Shown here: positions 19,127 to 27,572 of the stretch, piece by piece | Numbering within the stretch: the stretch's first letter is position 1 | Layout: the number at the start of each line of letters is the position of its first letter | Position numbers and translations under genes: made by a program | Notes under the pieces: model-generated | Told to the model about the DNA's origin: nothing | What the model saw: only the letters and a program-made list of their open reading frames with translations | Databases searched by the model: none | NCBI RefSeq assembly: GCF_018612875.1 | Contig: NZ_JAGGRI010000013.1 | Coordinates: forward strand, 62,468 to 126,467 | DNA from: Lysobacter sp. ISL-50 | GTDB lineage: Bacteria > Pseudomonadota > Gammaproteobacteria > Xanthomonadales > Xanthomonadaceae | Direction: 5' to 3' | Length of the DNA: 64,000 nucleotides

Positions 19127-20110
19127 GTGCAACGAAACGGCTTTTCTGCGAAGACTGACTCCATTGCTGAAACCTGGCTGTTGACCGACGGCCATGCCGG
19201 CAATCAGCGCCAAGCCAGCGCACTGGCGCTGGCCCTGGGGCGTGCGGCGACCGATTGGTTCCTGAGCGCGCGCGCGCCGTGGCGCTGGGCCTCGCCGCGC
19301 CGGCTGCCCGGCGCCTTGAACGCGTTCGGCCCGGATTTCGTCCGCGCGCTCGGCGCCCGCCCGCGGCTGGCGATCGGCTGCGGCCGGCAGGCGGCGCTGG
19401 CGACCCGGCTGCTGCGCAGCGAGGCCTGCCGCAGCGTGCAGATCCTCGATCCGCGCATCGCCCCCCGCCACTGGGATCTGGTGATCGCGCCGGAACACGA
19501 CGGCCTGCGCGGCGCCAACGTCGTCACCCTGCTCGGCAGCCTGCACCCGGTCGATGACCTGTGGCTGGCCGGCGCGCGCAAGACCTTCCCCGCCTTCGGC
19601 GCCCTGCCCGGCCCGCGCACCGCGTTGCTGCTGGGCGGGTCGAGCGCGCACGCCCACTTCGATCAGGCCGCCTTCGACGCGCTCGCCGAGCGCTTGCAGG
19701 CGCTGCTGGAACGCGAAGGCGGCAGCCTGCTGGCGACCACCTCGCGCCGCACCCCCGCGCCGATCCGCGCGCGCCTGCGCGAACGGCTGGCGCGATTGCC
19801 GCGGGTGTCGTGGTACGAACCCGGCGAAGGCACCAACCCCTACCCCGGCCTGCTCGGCTGGGCCGACCGCATCGTCTGCACCGCCGATTCGGTCAACATG
19901 CTGTCCGAAGCCGCCGCCACCCGCGTGCCGGTGTTCGCCTTCGGGATCGAGCGCGTGGACGGACGGCCGCGCCGTTTCCTCGACAGCCTGCTCAGCCTGG
20001 GCCGGGTGCGCGCGTTCGACCCGCAACTGTTGCCGTATCCGGTGACGCCGCTGCGCGAGACGGCGCGGGTGGCGTTGGAGGTGCGGCAGAGGTTGGGGTT
20101 GGAGGATTGA
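19127..20110 (+). CDS. ELM1/DUF1022-family protein
   Basis: 327-residue protein of the ELM1-like family (named after a plant mitochondrial fission factor), with a glycosyltransferase-B-like look: WLLTDGHAGNQRQA near the N-terminus, AIGCGRQAALATRLLR, LLLGGSSAHAHF, and the late block GWADRIVCTADSVNMLSEA. The bacterial function is unknown. No ATG lies before the conserved N-terminus, so I chose a GTG at 19127; this start has weak ribosome-binding support. It is divergent from the RutE-like gene with 108 bases between. Confidence 0.82.
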   Translation: MQRNGFSAKTDSIAETWLLTDGHAGNQRQASALALALGRAATDWFLSARAPWRWASPRRLPGALNAFGPDFVRALGARPRLAIGCGRQAALATRLLRSEACRSVQILDPRIAPRHWDLVIAPEHDGLRGANVVTLLGSLHPVDDLWLAGARKTFPAFGALPGPRTALLLGGSSAHAHFDQAAFDALAERLQALLEREGGSLLATTSRRTPAPIRARLRERLARLPRVSWYEPGEGTNPYPGLLGWADRIVCTADSVNMLSEAAATRVPVFAFGIERVDGRPRRFLDSLLSLGRVRAFDPQLLPYPVTPLRETARVALEVRQRLGLED

Positions 20111-20154
20111 AGTTGCGCAAGCGCTTGCGGTGTTTCGCGTAATTATTTTCGCGT

Positions 20155-20565
20155 TTATCGCTGGCTTCGGTTGGGCTTCGCGTTGTCGAAGGTGCCGATG
20201 AAGCGCAACTGGTTGTAGAGCCGCCCGGGCTGTTCCTCGTGGAAGGTGCAGTGGTCGTAGAAGTACAGCGAGTTGCCTTCGTGAACGCCCAGCTCATGGC
20301 AGCGCGCGACGATCAGGCGATCGGTGTCGGCCGAGTAGGTGTCCACCTCCATCACCAACTCCTCGACCGGAACGATCTTGTTGCCGGCCGTGCCGTAGGC
20401 GATGAAGAAATCCGAATCGATGAAACCGCAGCCGAAATCGCGATGCGCCGGGCAACCGGAGTCTGGCTCTTCCATGCCGTCGGTGTAGCGATTGAATTCT
20501 TCCAGCGTCTGGGTGGAGGTGCCCATCCAGACCGATATCTTGCCGCGGGTGGTGTCGTCGATCAT
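20155..20565 (-). CDS. Imm22-type immunity family protein (orphan)
   Basis: 136-residue acidic cytoplasmic protein resembling Immunity protein 22 of polymorphic-toxin systems: KISVWMGTSTQTLEEFNRYT at the N-terminus, the Cys/Asp stretch HRDFGCGFIDSDFF, and the C-terminal LYFYDHCTF. ATG 20565 has AGGTAATCGCA in front. A GTG at 20625 would add 20 residues that reach the REP array and are not needed. No toxin gene is adjacent. It could be an orphan immunity gene guarding against kin toxins or a decayed toxin locus. Family assignment is by eye. Confidence 0.65.
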   Translation of the reverse strand: MIDDTTRGKISVWMGTSTQTLEEFNRYTDGMEEPDSGCPAHRDFGCGFIDSDFFIAYGTAGNKIVPVEELVMEVDTYSADTDRLIVARCHELGVHEGNSLYFYDHCTFHEEQPGRLYNQLRFIGTFDNAKPNRSQR

Positions 20566-20630
20566 TGCGATTACCTGCGCTCCAAGTGAGCCGACACCGT
20601 CCGCTCGATATTTTTGCGTCGCCACGGATT

Positions 20631-21373
20631 CTTTTGTAGGAGGGGCTTCAGCCCCGATGCTCTTCTTTCAGATCGCCGGACCGGACCGAACAGCATCGGG
20701 GCTGAAGCCCCTCCCACAAGAGCATGCGCAGTCTTGCTGAAACAAGCGCGGCCCAGGAAAAAACTCACCCGATTCTTTCGCCGCCGCGAATTCTTTTGTA
20801 GGAGGGGCTTCAGCCCCGATGCTCTTCTTTCAGATCGCCGGACCGGATCGAACAGCATCGGGGCTGAAGCCCCTCCCACAAGAGCGTGCGCAGTCTTGCT
20901 GGAACAAGCGCGGCCCAGGAAAAAAACTCACCCGATTCTTTCGCCGCCGCGAATTCTTTTGTAGGAGGGGCTTCAGCCCCGATGCTTTTCTTTCAGATCG
21001 CCGGACCGGACCGAACAGCATCGGGGCTGAAGCCCCTCCCACAAGAGCATGCGCAATCTTGCTGGAACAAACGCGGCCCAGGAAAAAACTCACCCGATTC
21101 TTTCGCCGCCGCGAATTCTTTTGTAGGAGGGGCTTCAGCCCCGATGCTCTTCTTTCAGATCGCCGGACCGGATCGAACAGCATCGGGGCTGAAGCCCCTC
21201 CCACAAGAGCACGCGCAGTCTTGCTGGAACAAGCGCGGCCCAGGAAAAAAACTCACCCGATTCTTTCGCCGCCGCGGATTCTTTTGTAGGAGGGGCTTCA
21301 GCCCCGATGCTCTTCTTTCAGATCGCCGGACCGGACCGAACAGCATCGGGGCTGAAGCCCCTCCCACAAGAGC
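20631..21373. repeat. Tandem REP array, five ~162-bp units
   Basis: Units begin (CTTTTGTAGG) at 20631, 20794, 20956, 21118 and 21281, with spacings of 163, 162, 162 and 163. Each unit has a forward REP (GGGGCTTCAGCCCCGATGC), a ~25-base loop containing GATCGCCGGACCGGA, an inverted REP copy, and, except in the last unit, a ~70-base linker. The units are nearly identical with scattered single-base changes. The array fills the gap between the Imm22-like gene and the 3' end of glnE. No REP-associated transposase (RAYT) gene is in the window. Confidence 0.95.
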
Positions 21374-21378
21374 GCCAA

Positions 21379-24225
21379 CTAGGCCGGCCGCAACCCATGC
21401 TCGCGCATCGCCGCCAGAATCGCGCTGCGCGCCGTGGCGATCGCCTCGGTCTCGACCACCCGCCGCGGCCGCCGGTCCAGCGTGCATTCCAGCCCCGCCG
21501 CCAACAGCGCCGAATGCGCCCGGCCCAGCGCATCGGCCTGCGCGTCCGGCAGCGCCGCCGCATCGCGCGCAGCGGCGATCAGGCCGGGCGTGTCGCGCGG
21601 CGACAGCAACGCCGGCGCCTGCGCCGAATCGCGCAGCACCAGGTACTGCAACAGAAATTCCAGATCGACCAGACCGCCCTCGCCCTGCTTGAGGTCGAAG
21701 TAAGCCGCGTCGCTGCGATCGAGTTCGGCCTGCATGCGCGCGCGCATGGCCGCGACATCGCCGCGCAGTTTGACGGCGTCGCGCATCCGCGCCAGAGTGC
21801 GCGCGCGCACGGCGTCGAACTTCCCGCGCAGGTCGGCGTCTCCGGCGACGAAACGCGCACGCACCAGGGCCTGATGTTCCCAAGTCCAGGCGCGTTCGTA
21901 CTGGTACTCGCTGAAGCTCGCCAGCGACGACACCAGCAAGCCCTTCGCGCCGTCCGGCCGCAGCCGCACGTCGACATCGAACAAACGCCCGGCCGCGGTC
22001 ACCGCGCCGAGCAAGGCGACGATCTTCTGCGCCAGCCGCGCGAACCAGCGCGGCGCGTCCAGCGGCCGCGCGCCGTCGGACGCCGCACCGCCTTCGACCG
22101 CGGGCGCGTCGTACAGGAACACCAGATCCAGATCGGACCCGAAGCCCAGTTCCTCGCCGCCCAGGCTGCCGTAGCCGAGCACGGCGAAGCGCGCATCCGG
22201 CACCCGTCCGTGCGCGGCGGCGACTTCCTGCTCGGCCATCGCCAACACCCGCACGACCACGCCGTCGGCCAGCCACGCCAACTGGCGCGCGCTGTCTTCG
22301 GCCGACTGGCGGCCGTCGCGCAAGGCCATCGCGATGCGGAAGCTCAGCGATTGGCGCACCTCGTTGAGCGCCTGCAGGCTGGCCTCGGTATCGTCGCCGC
22401 CGTCGAGTTCGGCGCAGGCCGCCAGCAATTCCTCGCGATCGGGCAAGGGGCCGACCACGCGCGCATCGAGCAATTCATCCAGCAGCAACGGATGCGAGGC
22501 CAGGCGCTCGGCCAGCAACGCGCTGCGCGAGACCACTTCGATCAACCGCGACAACGCCGCCGGTTGTTCGTCCAGCAAGGCCAGATAGGCGCTGCGCCGC
22601 AAGACGTTGTGCAGCAAGGCGAGCAGACGCTTGAGCGCGAGCATCGGCTGCGACGAGGCCGCCGCGCCCTGCAGCAGCGCCGGCAACACCCGGTCCAGGC
22701 GCGCGCGCACCGCATCGGACAGGCCGCGCACGCCGGGACTGCGGGCGAAATCGCGCAGCGCGGCGTCGGCATCGGCGGCCGCTTCGAAGCCGGCGTCGGC
22801 CAGCGTGTCGGCGTCGCCGGCTTCGGGCAGCGCGCGCCAGTACGCGGTCAGTGCATCGGGCGCGGCGCGGCGGCGGCGTGGCGCGAGCAGGGCTTCGAAT
22901 TCGGCGGTGATGCGTTCGCGGCGGCGTTCGAGTTCGACCCGCAGCGCTGCCCAGTCGGCATACGCCAGGCCGCTGGCGATGCGCGCGCGATCGGCGTCGC
23001 CGCCGGGCAAGGCGTGGGTCTGCGCGTCGCGCAGCATCTGCAGGCGGTTTTCCAACTGGCGCAGATAGCGGTAATCGTCGGCCAGATGCTCGCCGGCTTC
23101 TTCGCCGATCTGCCGTTGCGCGACCAGTTCGCGCAACGCCGGCAGTAACCGCCTGCCACGCAGTTCGGCCTCGCGGCCGCCGCGAATCAGCTGCAGGGCC
23201 TGGACCAGGAATTCGATCTCGCGAATCCCGCCGGGCCCGCGCTTGATGTCGTCGGCCAGTTCCTTGCGCGCGACCTCGGCGCTGATCGCCGCCTTCATCG
23301 AACGCAAGCCGTCGAGCGCGCCGAAATCCAGATAACGGCGATACACGAACGGACGCAAGGCTTCCAGGAACCGCTCGCCGGCGTCGATGTCGCCGGCCAC
23401 CGGCCGCGCCTTCTGCCAGGCGTAGCGTTCCCAATCGCGGCCTTCGCGCTGGAAGTACTGCTCCATCGCCGCGAACGACCACGCCACCCGGCCGGCGTTG
23501 CCGTACGGGCGCAGGCGCAGATCGACGCGATGGCAGAAGCCTTCCGCGGTGATTTCATCGAGCAGGTGCGCCAGTTGCTGACCGAGCTTGGCGAAATAGG
23601 TTTCCGCGTCGAGCGCGCGCGCCGGATCGCGGCCGTCGAATTGAGTGCTGCCGTCGTGTTCGTAGGCGTAGACCAGATCGACGTCGGAGCTGAAGTTGAG
23701 TTCGGCGCCGCCGAGCTTGCCCAGGCCGAACACGACCAGCCGCACGCGCTCGCCGTCGGCGCTGCGCACCGCGCCGTGGCGCTGTTCGAATTCGTTCTCC
23801 AGCGCATGCAGCGCGGTCTGCAGGCAGACCTCGGCCAGGTGCGTGCTGCCTTCGAGCGTGTCCTCGACGCTGTCCAGGCCCAGCACATCGCGCCAGATCA
23901 GTCGCGTCGAACCGGCGCTGCGGTAACGGCGCAGGCGCGTGCCCCAATCGCTGCGGTGTTCGGTGTCGAGGATCGGCGGCGGCGCGGGCGTTGCGCCGTC
24001 GTCCGCGGCGAGCGCCAGCAACACTTCGGGTTGGCGCACCAGGGTGTCGATGGCGAAATCGCTGACCACGGCGACGCGCACGAGCCGCGCGCGCAGGGAC
24101 GGCTCATCGAGCGCGGCCTGCGCCTGCGGCGAGGCCGCGCGCAGCCGCATGATGGCGCGTTCGGCCAGCGCGGATTCGAGCGCGCCGGGATCGGCGGAAG
24201 GATTCGAGGGCGCGGATACGGACAT
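21379..24225 (-). CDS. glnE: Bifunctional glutamine synthetase adenylyltransferase/deadenylase
   Basis: Controls glutamine synthetase by adding and removing AMP on a tyrosine in response to PII and glutamine. The 948-residue product has two nucleotidyltransferase domains. The N-terminal deadenylase domain has [20 protein letters not shown] near residue 175. The C-terminal adenylylase domain has [20 protein letters not shown] near residue 690. Regulatory helical regions ([18 protein letters not shown]) lie between. Both catalytic Asp pairs are present. The C-terminal motif has GS in place of the more usual GK. The downstream end abuts the REP array, whose last unit may act as the 3' end of the transcript. 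Confidence 0.96.
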   Translation of the reverse strand: MSVSAPSNPSADPGALESALAERAIMRLRAASPQAQAALDEPSLRARLVRVAVVSDFAIDTLVRQPEVLLALAADDGATPAPPPILDTEHRSDWGTRLRRYRSAGSTRLIWRDVLGLDSVEDTLEGSTHLAEVCLQTALHALENEFEQRHGAVRSADGERVRLVVFGLGKLGGAELNFSSDVDLVYAYEHDGSTQFDGRDPARALDAETYFAKLGQQLAHLLDEITAEGFCHRVDLRLRPYGNAGRVAWSFAAMEQYFQREGRDWERYAWQKARPVAGDIDAGERFLEALRPFVYRRYLDFGALDGLRSMKAAISAEVARKELADDIKRGPGGIREIEFLVQALQLIRGGREAELRGRRLLPALRELVAQRQIGEEAGEHLADDYRYLRQLENRLQMLRDAQTHALPGGDADRARIASGLAYADWAALRVELERRRERITAEFEALLAPRRRRAAPDALTAYWRALPEAGDADTLADAGFEAAADADAALRDFARSPGVRGLSDAVRARLDRVLPALLQGAAASSQPMLALKRLLALLHNVLRRSAYLALLDEQPAALSRLIEVVSRSALLAERLASHPLLLDELLDARVVGPLPDREELLAACAELDGGDDTEASLQALNEVRQSLSFRIAMALRDGRQSAEDSARQLAWLADGVVVRVLAMAEQEVAAAHGRVPDARFAVLGYGSLGGEELGFGSDLDLVFLYDAPAVEGGAASDGARPLDAPRWFARLAQKIVALLGAVTAAGRLFDVDVRLRPDGAKGLLVSSLASFSEYQYERAWTWEHQALVRARFVAGDADLRGKFDAVRARTLARMRDAVKLRGDVAAMRARMQAELDRSDAAYFDLKQGEGGLVDLEFLLQYLVLRDSAQAPALLSPRDTPGLIAAARDAAALPDAQADALGRAHSALLAAGLECTLDRRPRRVVETEAIATARSAILAAMREHGLRPA

Positions 24226-24399
24226 GCGCGGATGATCGCATGTCGGTGCTTGTCGTCGGTGGCGCGCTGATGCGGCGGCGGTGTAGTGACTACGCGAGCT
24301 GCGGCCGTGATGACCGAGCTGCAGCGAAACTTTCGACGTAACTGCTATGCCGCAGCCCCGGCTCGCGCCGCTCTTGGGGCCGTTGGAAAAAGCAGGTTC

Positions 24400-24562
24400 G
24401 TCATTCCCGCGAAGGCGGGTTCCGCTTTACTTCGGCGGAGCCGAACATCCCGAGCCTTTAGCGTCATCCCTCAAGACCGTCATTCCCGCGAAGGCGGGAA
24501 TCCAGTGCCTTTCGTGCGAGAACGTTTGAAGTCTCTGGATTCCCGCCTTCGCGGGAATGACG
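24400..24562. repeat. CATTCCCGCGAAGGCGGGAAT repeats, three copies
   Basis: Direct copies at 24400-24420 and 24479-24504 and an inverted copy at 24535-24562. Each is a self-complementary hairpin (TTCCCGC / GCGGGAA). The last two face each other across about 30 bases and make a larger stem. This is a widespread proteobacterial repeat type. Confidence 0.9.
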
Positions 24563-24693
24563 AGCAAAAAACGCAGAGGCTCCACACCCTGAGCAGAGGC
24601 TTGAACGGACTCTTACCGTCGCTTCGACTGCGCGCCGCGCAGCGGCATACGGGACTTGCGAAGCCCCGAAATCAATCGCCCAAGCCTGAAAAT

Positions 24694-24731
24694 AAAAAAG
24701 CCCGCTTCCGGTAGAACCGGTAGCGGGCTTT
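24694..24731 (-). terminator. Strong minus-strand intrinsic terminator without an assigned gene
   Basis: Stem AGCCCGCT / AGCGGGCT extended by ACCGG / CCGGT around a short loop. On the minus strand it is followed by TTTTTTATTTT. No minus-strand gene precedes it, so it probably ends a non-coding transcript from about 24.75-25.0 kb. Confidence 0.7.
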
Positions 24732-25109
24732 GCTCCCTCCCCCACGTCGGGATGCGGGGCGATCGTGAAGGAACCGTTATCCCCTTTGCACGCTGCACTG
24801 CAAAACAGAACTTGCCGGTTCATTTGAAACGCTCGCAACCACCCCCGGCGGCTTATGCCAAAAGCTAATAACGCCAAGGGTGTTACCGATGCCATCGAAA
24901 TCCGCGCTGTGACCCTGCACGGATCGAGGCGACCGCGGGCGAGAAAACTGAATAGGGAAAGGGGGTGACCATTTGCGCCAAGCGCTTCGGTTCCGCAACG
25001 CCTTCGGGCGGCCGGATTGGCCTCGCCCGGCCGTGACTGTCGTTACTTGGCTAGCCGGCGCCGCGCCGCACCCGGTTCCGACACGATCGACAGCGCAAGG
25101 ATCAGTTCC

Positions 25110-25742
25110 ATGCCCCACCCCGCATCGCGCGCCCCCGACCGCGCATGGCAGCGACCGCCGTATGGCGGCATCCTGTCGGTCTGCGCCCTGCTTTGCGCAC
25201 TGCCTGCTTGTTCCCAGAACCGATCCGGCCAGGAGGCCACCATGACCGCCGCTCCTCAAACCCCGAGCCCGCTGACCGGCGAGGACGTCAGCCGGCGCGT
25301 GCTGAAACTGATCGGCAGCCTGCGCTCCAACGCCGACCTCACCCTCGAACACCTGCAACAGCACACCGGCCTGAGCATGCAGCGCGCCGCCAACGGCGAC
25401 GGCTCGTTCGGCACCGGCGCGCGCATCGACGCGAACTGGTCCTACAACCTGTTCGTCGGCCCCGTGCTCGGCGAATCCCGGAACCAGCTGACTTTCGATT
25501 TCGCCCGCAACGGCGACCCGGCCGCGCCGATGACGCCGGTGTGCGGCATGGACTTCGACGACTACGCGCGCGAACTCAAGCGCATGGGCTTTCAGGACAG
25601 CCTGGTGCGCGCCGAGCACGGCCGCATCAGCTATTGGAATTTCCGCGGCCCGGTGACCCTGCGCGTGTTCGTCGAAGGCGAATCCAACGAGTCGCCGGAA
25701 AAAATCGGCCATCAGTGCGTGAAGACCATCACCGTCGAATAA
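25110..25742 (+). CDS. Putative immunity lipoprotein of the adjacent XVIPCD effector
   Basis: Unrecognised 210-residue protein placed 31 bases before an antibacterial effector gene on the same strand, the usual position of an X-Tfi immunity partner. From ATG 25110 it has a basic n-region, a hydrophobic core (ILSVCALLCA) and a lipobox LPAC near residue 34, so it would be a periplasmic lipoprotein. This fits immunity proteins that block effectors in the periplasm. An internal ATG at 25242 has a much stronger ribosome binding site (AGGAGG, 7 bases upstream) and would give a 166-residue cytoplasmic form starting MTAAPQTPSPL. The mature part has a SYNLFVGP block, a single-Cys VCGMDF and a C-terminal QCVKTITVE; no known fold is apparent. 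Confidence 0.65.
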   Translation: MPHPASRAPDRAWQRPPYGGILSVCALLCALPACSQNRSGQEATMTAAPQTPSPLTGEDVSRRVLKLIGSLRSNADLTLEHLQQHTGLSMQRAANGDGSFGTGARIDANWSYNLFVGPVLGESRNQLTFDFARNGDPAAPMTPVCGMDFDDYARELKRMGFQDSLVRAEHGRISYWNFRGPVTLRVFVEGESNESPEKIGHQCVKTITVE

Positions 25743-25773
25743 GCGCCGCGCTCGATCAGGCCAGGAGGCCGCC

Positions 25774-27147
25774 ATGTCCAAACCCATCAGCGCCGATCTG
25801 CAGAAGCTGCTCGACGATTTCGGCAAGCAACCCGGCGTCAGCGCCAACGCGGTGAAGAACCTCACCGACACCATCAAGGGCTCGCCCGCGCTCACCGATC
25901 AGTTGAACGGCGCGGTCGCCGCCGGCCATCTGAAATCGTTCAAGGCGCTGACCGATCCGAACATGGGCGGCGCCTACAACGGCGGCACCCAGAGCATGTC
26001 CCTGCCGGTCGCCGGCCTGGACGCGGGCTTCAACAAGGGCGAGATCACCTTCGTGCTGGGCCACGAAGTGCAGCACGGCTTCAACCGCGCCGCGCGCGAC
26101 GCGGTGCGCTCGACCTTCTACACCGACGCGCAGGCGCTAGCGAAGAATCCGGCCGCCGTGCACGACTACACGCCGCTGTTGAACAAGGTGATCGAAGGCG
26201 ACCGCGTCAACGAATCCACCGCCAACATCGCCGGCTGGAACGCGCTGGTCAGCGCGGCGAAGGAAGCCAAGCCCACCGCGACCCTGGGCGATGTCTACAA
26301 CATGCAGCCCGGCCGCGCCTCGGATTTCATCGCCCGCACCGGCACCGCGCCCAACTTCGCCTACGCCGCCAAGCCCGGGCTCACGCTCGCAGCCGACCTC
26401 ACCATCGCGGTCAATCCGGCCAACACCGCCGGCATGGCCAAGTACTACTACGATCTGCCGCCGGCCAGCACCGGCCTGGGCTACGGCGGCAATTCCGACT
26501 ATCCCAACTATCACGGCGCGATCTATCTGCCGATGATCAGCCAATGGGAACAGGCGCACGGCCGCACCGCCGACGGCGGCAAGCCGCAGGTGCACATCAA
26601 CATGAATTCGCTGCATCTCAATCGTGAAATCATGGAGACCAACGGCCTGGACCTGGGCGCGGCGACCAAGCAGCCTTACTTCGACACCAGCACCACGCCG
26701 CCGACCGCGGCGAATTTCCACCACACCAAGGACACGCACCGGCCGGTGCGCGATCCGATCGCGCCGACCCACGACGCTCCGGCGCATGGCCACGATCCGT
26801 TGTTGCAAGGCATCCGCGACAAGGTCCAGGCCGAGTTCGCCCGCCACGGCAGCCCGCTGTCCGAGCGCGACGCCGACCGCGTCGCCGCGGCGCTGGCGGT
26901 GCAGAGCAAGAGCGCCGGCATGGGCCCGCCCGATCACGTGGTGTTGAGCGTGGACCCGGCGACGAAGGAAATCGGCAAGACCGTGTTCCTGGTCAAGGGC
27001 GAACTCGACAGCCCCTCGCACACTCGCGTGAGCGTGTCGCGGCAGCAGGCGCCGCCGCTCGAAGATTCGTTGCGTCAGCTCGAATCGGCCACGGCCGACG
27101 CACCGGCGCAAAACGCGCAGCAGGCGGCGAAGACGATCCAGCAGTAA
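25774..27147 (+). CDS. X-T4SS effector: HExxH metalloprotease-like domain plus XVIPCD
   Basis: Probable antibacterial toxin delivered by the Xanthomonadales type IV secretion system. The C-terminal ~105 residues (about 341-445) look like an XVIPCD: DPLLQGIRDKV, SERDADRVAAAL, DHVVLSVDPATKEIGKTVF, and a Gln-rich tail. That domain binds the VirD4 coupling protein in this family. The N-terminal half contains VLGHEVQHGF (H97-E98-x-x-H101), a zinc-peptidase motif, and a downstream Glu-rich helix (VNESTANIAGW) that may supply a third ligand. No signal peptide, as expected. The ribosome binding site AGGAGG is strong. The gene 31 bases upstream is the likely immunity partner. Target, protein or peptidoglycan-linked peptide, is unknown. 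The VirB/VirD4 genes are not in this window. Confidence 0.82.
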   Translation: MSKPISADLQKLLDDFGKQPGVSANAVKNLTDTIKGSPALTDQLNGAVAAGHLKSFKALTDPNMGGAYNGGTQSMSLPVAGLDAGFNKGEITFVLGHEVQHGFNRAARDAVRSTFYTDAQALAKNPAAVHDYTPLLNKVIEGDRVNESTANIAGWNALVSAAKEAKPTATLGDVYNMQPGRASDFIARTGTAPNFAYAAKPGLTLAADLTIAVNPANTAGMAKYYYDLPPASTGLGYGGNSDYPNYHGAIYLPMISQWEQAHGRTADGGKPQVHINMNSLHLNREIMETNGLDLGAATKQPYFDTSTTPPTAANFHHTKDTHRPVRDPIAPTHDAPAHGHDPLLQGIRDKVQAEFARHGSPLSERDADRVAAALAVQSKSAGMGPPDHVVLSVDPATKEIGKTVFLVKGELDSPSHTRVSVSRQQAPPLEDSLRQLESATADAPAQNAQQAAKTIQQ

Positions 27148-27572
27148 ACAATTCTGCGATAGCCGCTCAATCCCGGCGCGATCCCCCCCGCAACAACGCG
27201 GGGGTTCGGTCGTGCGCGGTGTCCTGTCGCGCCGGCTTTCGCCGTTGATCAAGCGAGCGCGCCGACTCGCCCTGCGAGACGCCGTTCTCACTGCAGGTCC
27301 GGCATCGCCGGGTGACGCGGCTGGGCTCTCGATCCGGGAACCATCGTCCCCCGGCGCGGACGGACCGGCAGCACGCAGCACCGTCGAAGAGCGGCCGCGC
27401 GCGATGAGTTCGCGAAACCGCGGCCGCCCGCGACGGGCAACAGGGGCCATGACCGATCTCGCAGCAACGCAGCCGTAAACGACGGCGCGGCGCGCCCGTG
27501 GGCGTCCGCAATTCGCAGGCAGTCGAACCCAGCGCCGTTCCCGCACTTCACTCATTCCATCAGGAGCCCAGC
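27148..27572. other. Intergenic region, no gene seen
   Basis: 425 bases between the effector and the multicopper oxidase. A GC-only hairpin CCCCCGC / GCGGGGG (27185-27204) may end the effector transcript but lacks a good U run. The only open frames are antisense shadows. Confidence 0.6.
27185..27204 (+). terminator. Possible weak terminator hairpin after the effector gene
   Basis: Seven-base GC stem CCCCCGC (27185-27191) and GCGGGGG (27198-27204) with a six-base AACAAC loop, 38 bases past the stop codon. The following TTCGG is not a U run, so Rho-independent action is doubtful. Confidence 0.4.

Larger units (their letters stand above)
24226..25109. other. Intergenic region with repeats and a minus-strand terminator
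   Basis: 884 bases without a convincing gene. It holds three copies of the CATTCCCGCGAAGGCGGGAA repeat (24400-24562), a strong hairpin terminator oriented for the minus strand (24694-24731), and about 200 bases of mixed composition upstream of it that may be a small transcript. Open frames across it are products of the repeats. Confidence 0.7.

Noticed and set aside
20631..21373. CRISPR array
   Set aside because: The period of ~162 bases with repeated linkers and internal hairpin pairs is not a repeat/spacer pattern. There are no unique spacers and no cas genes.
20614..21692. Several open frames (up to 268 codons) through the five-unit REP array
   Set aside because: Same reason: they are translations of hairpin repeats on both strands and run into the antisense of glnE.
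24286..24714. 142-codon frame between glnE and the effector locus
   Set aside because: It consists largely of translated CATTCCCGCGAAGG repeats and ends in the terminator hairpin.
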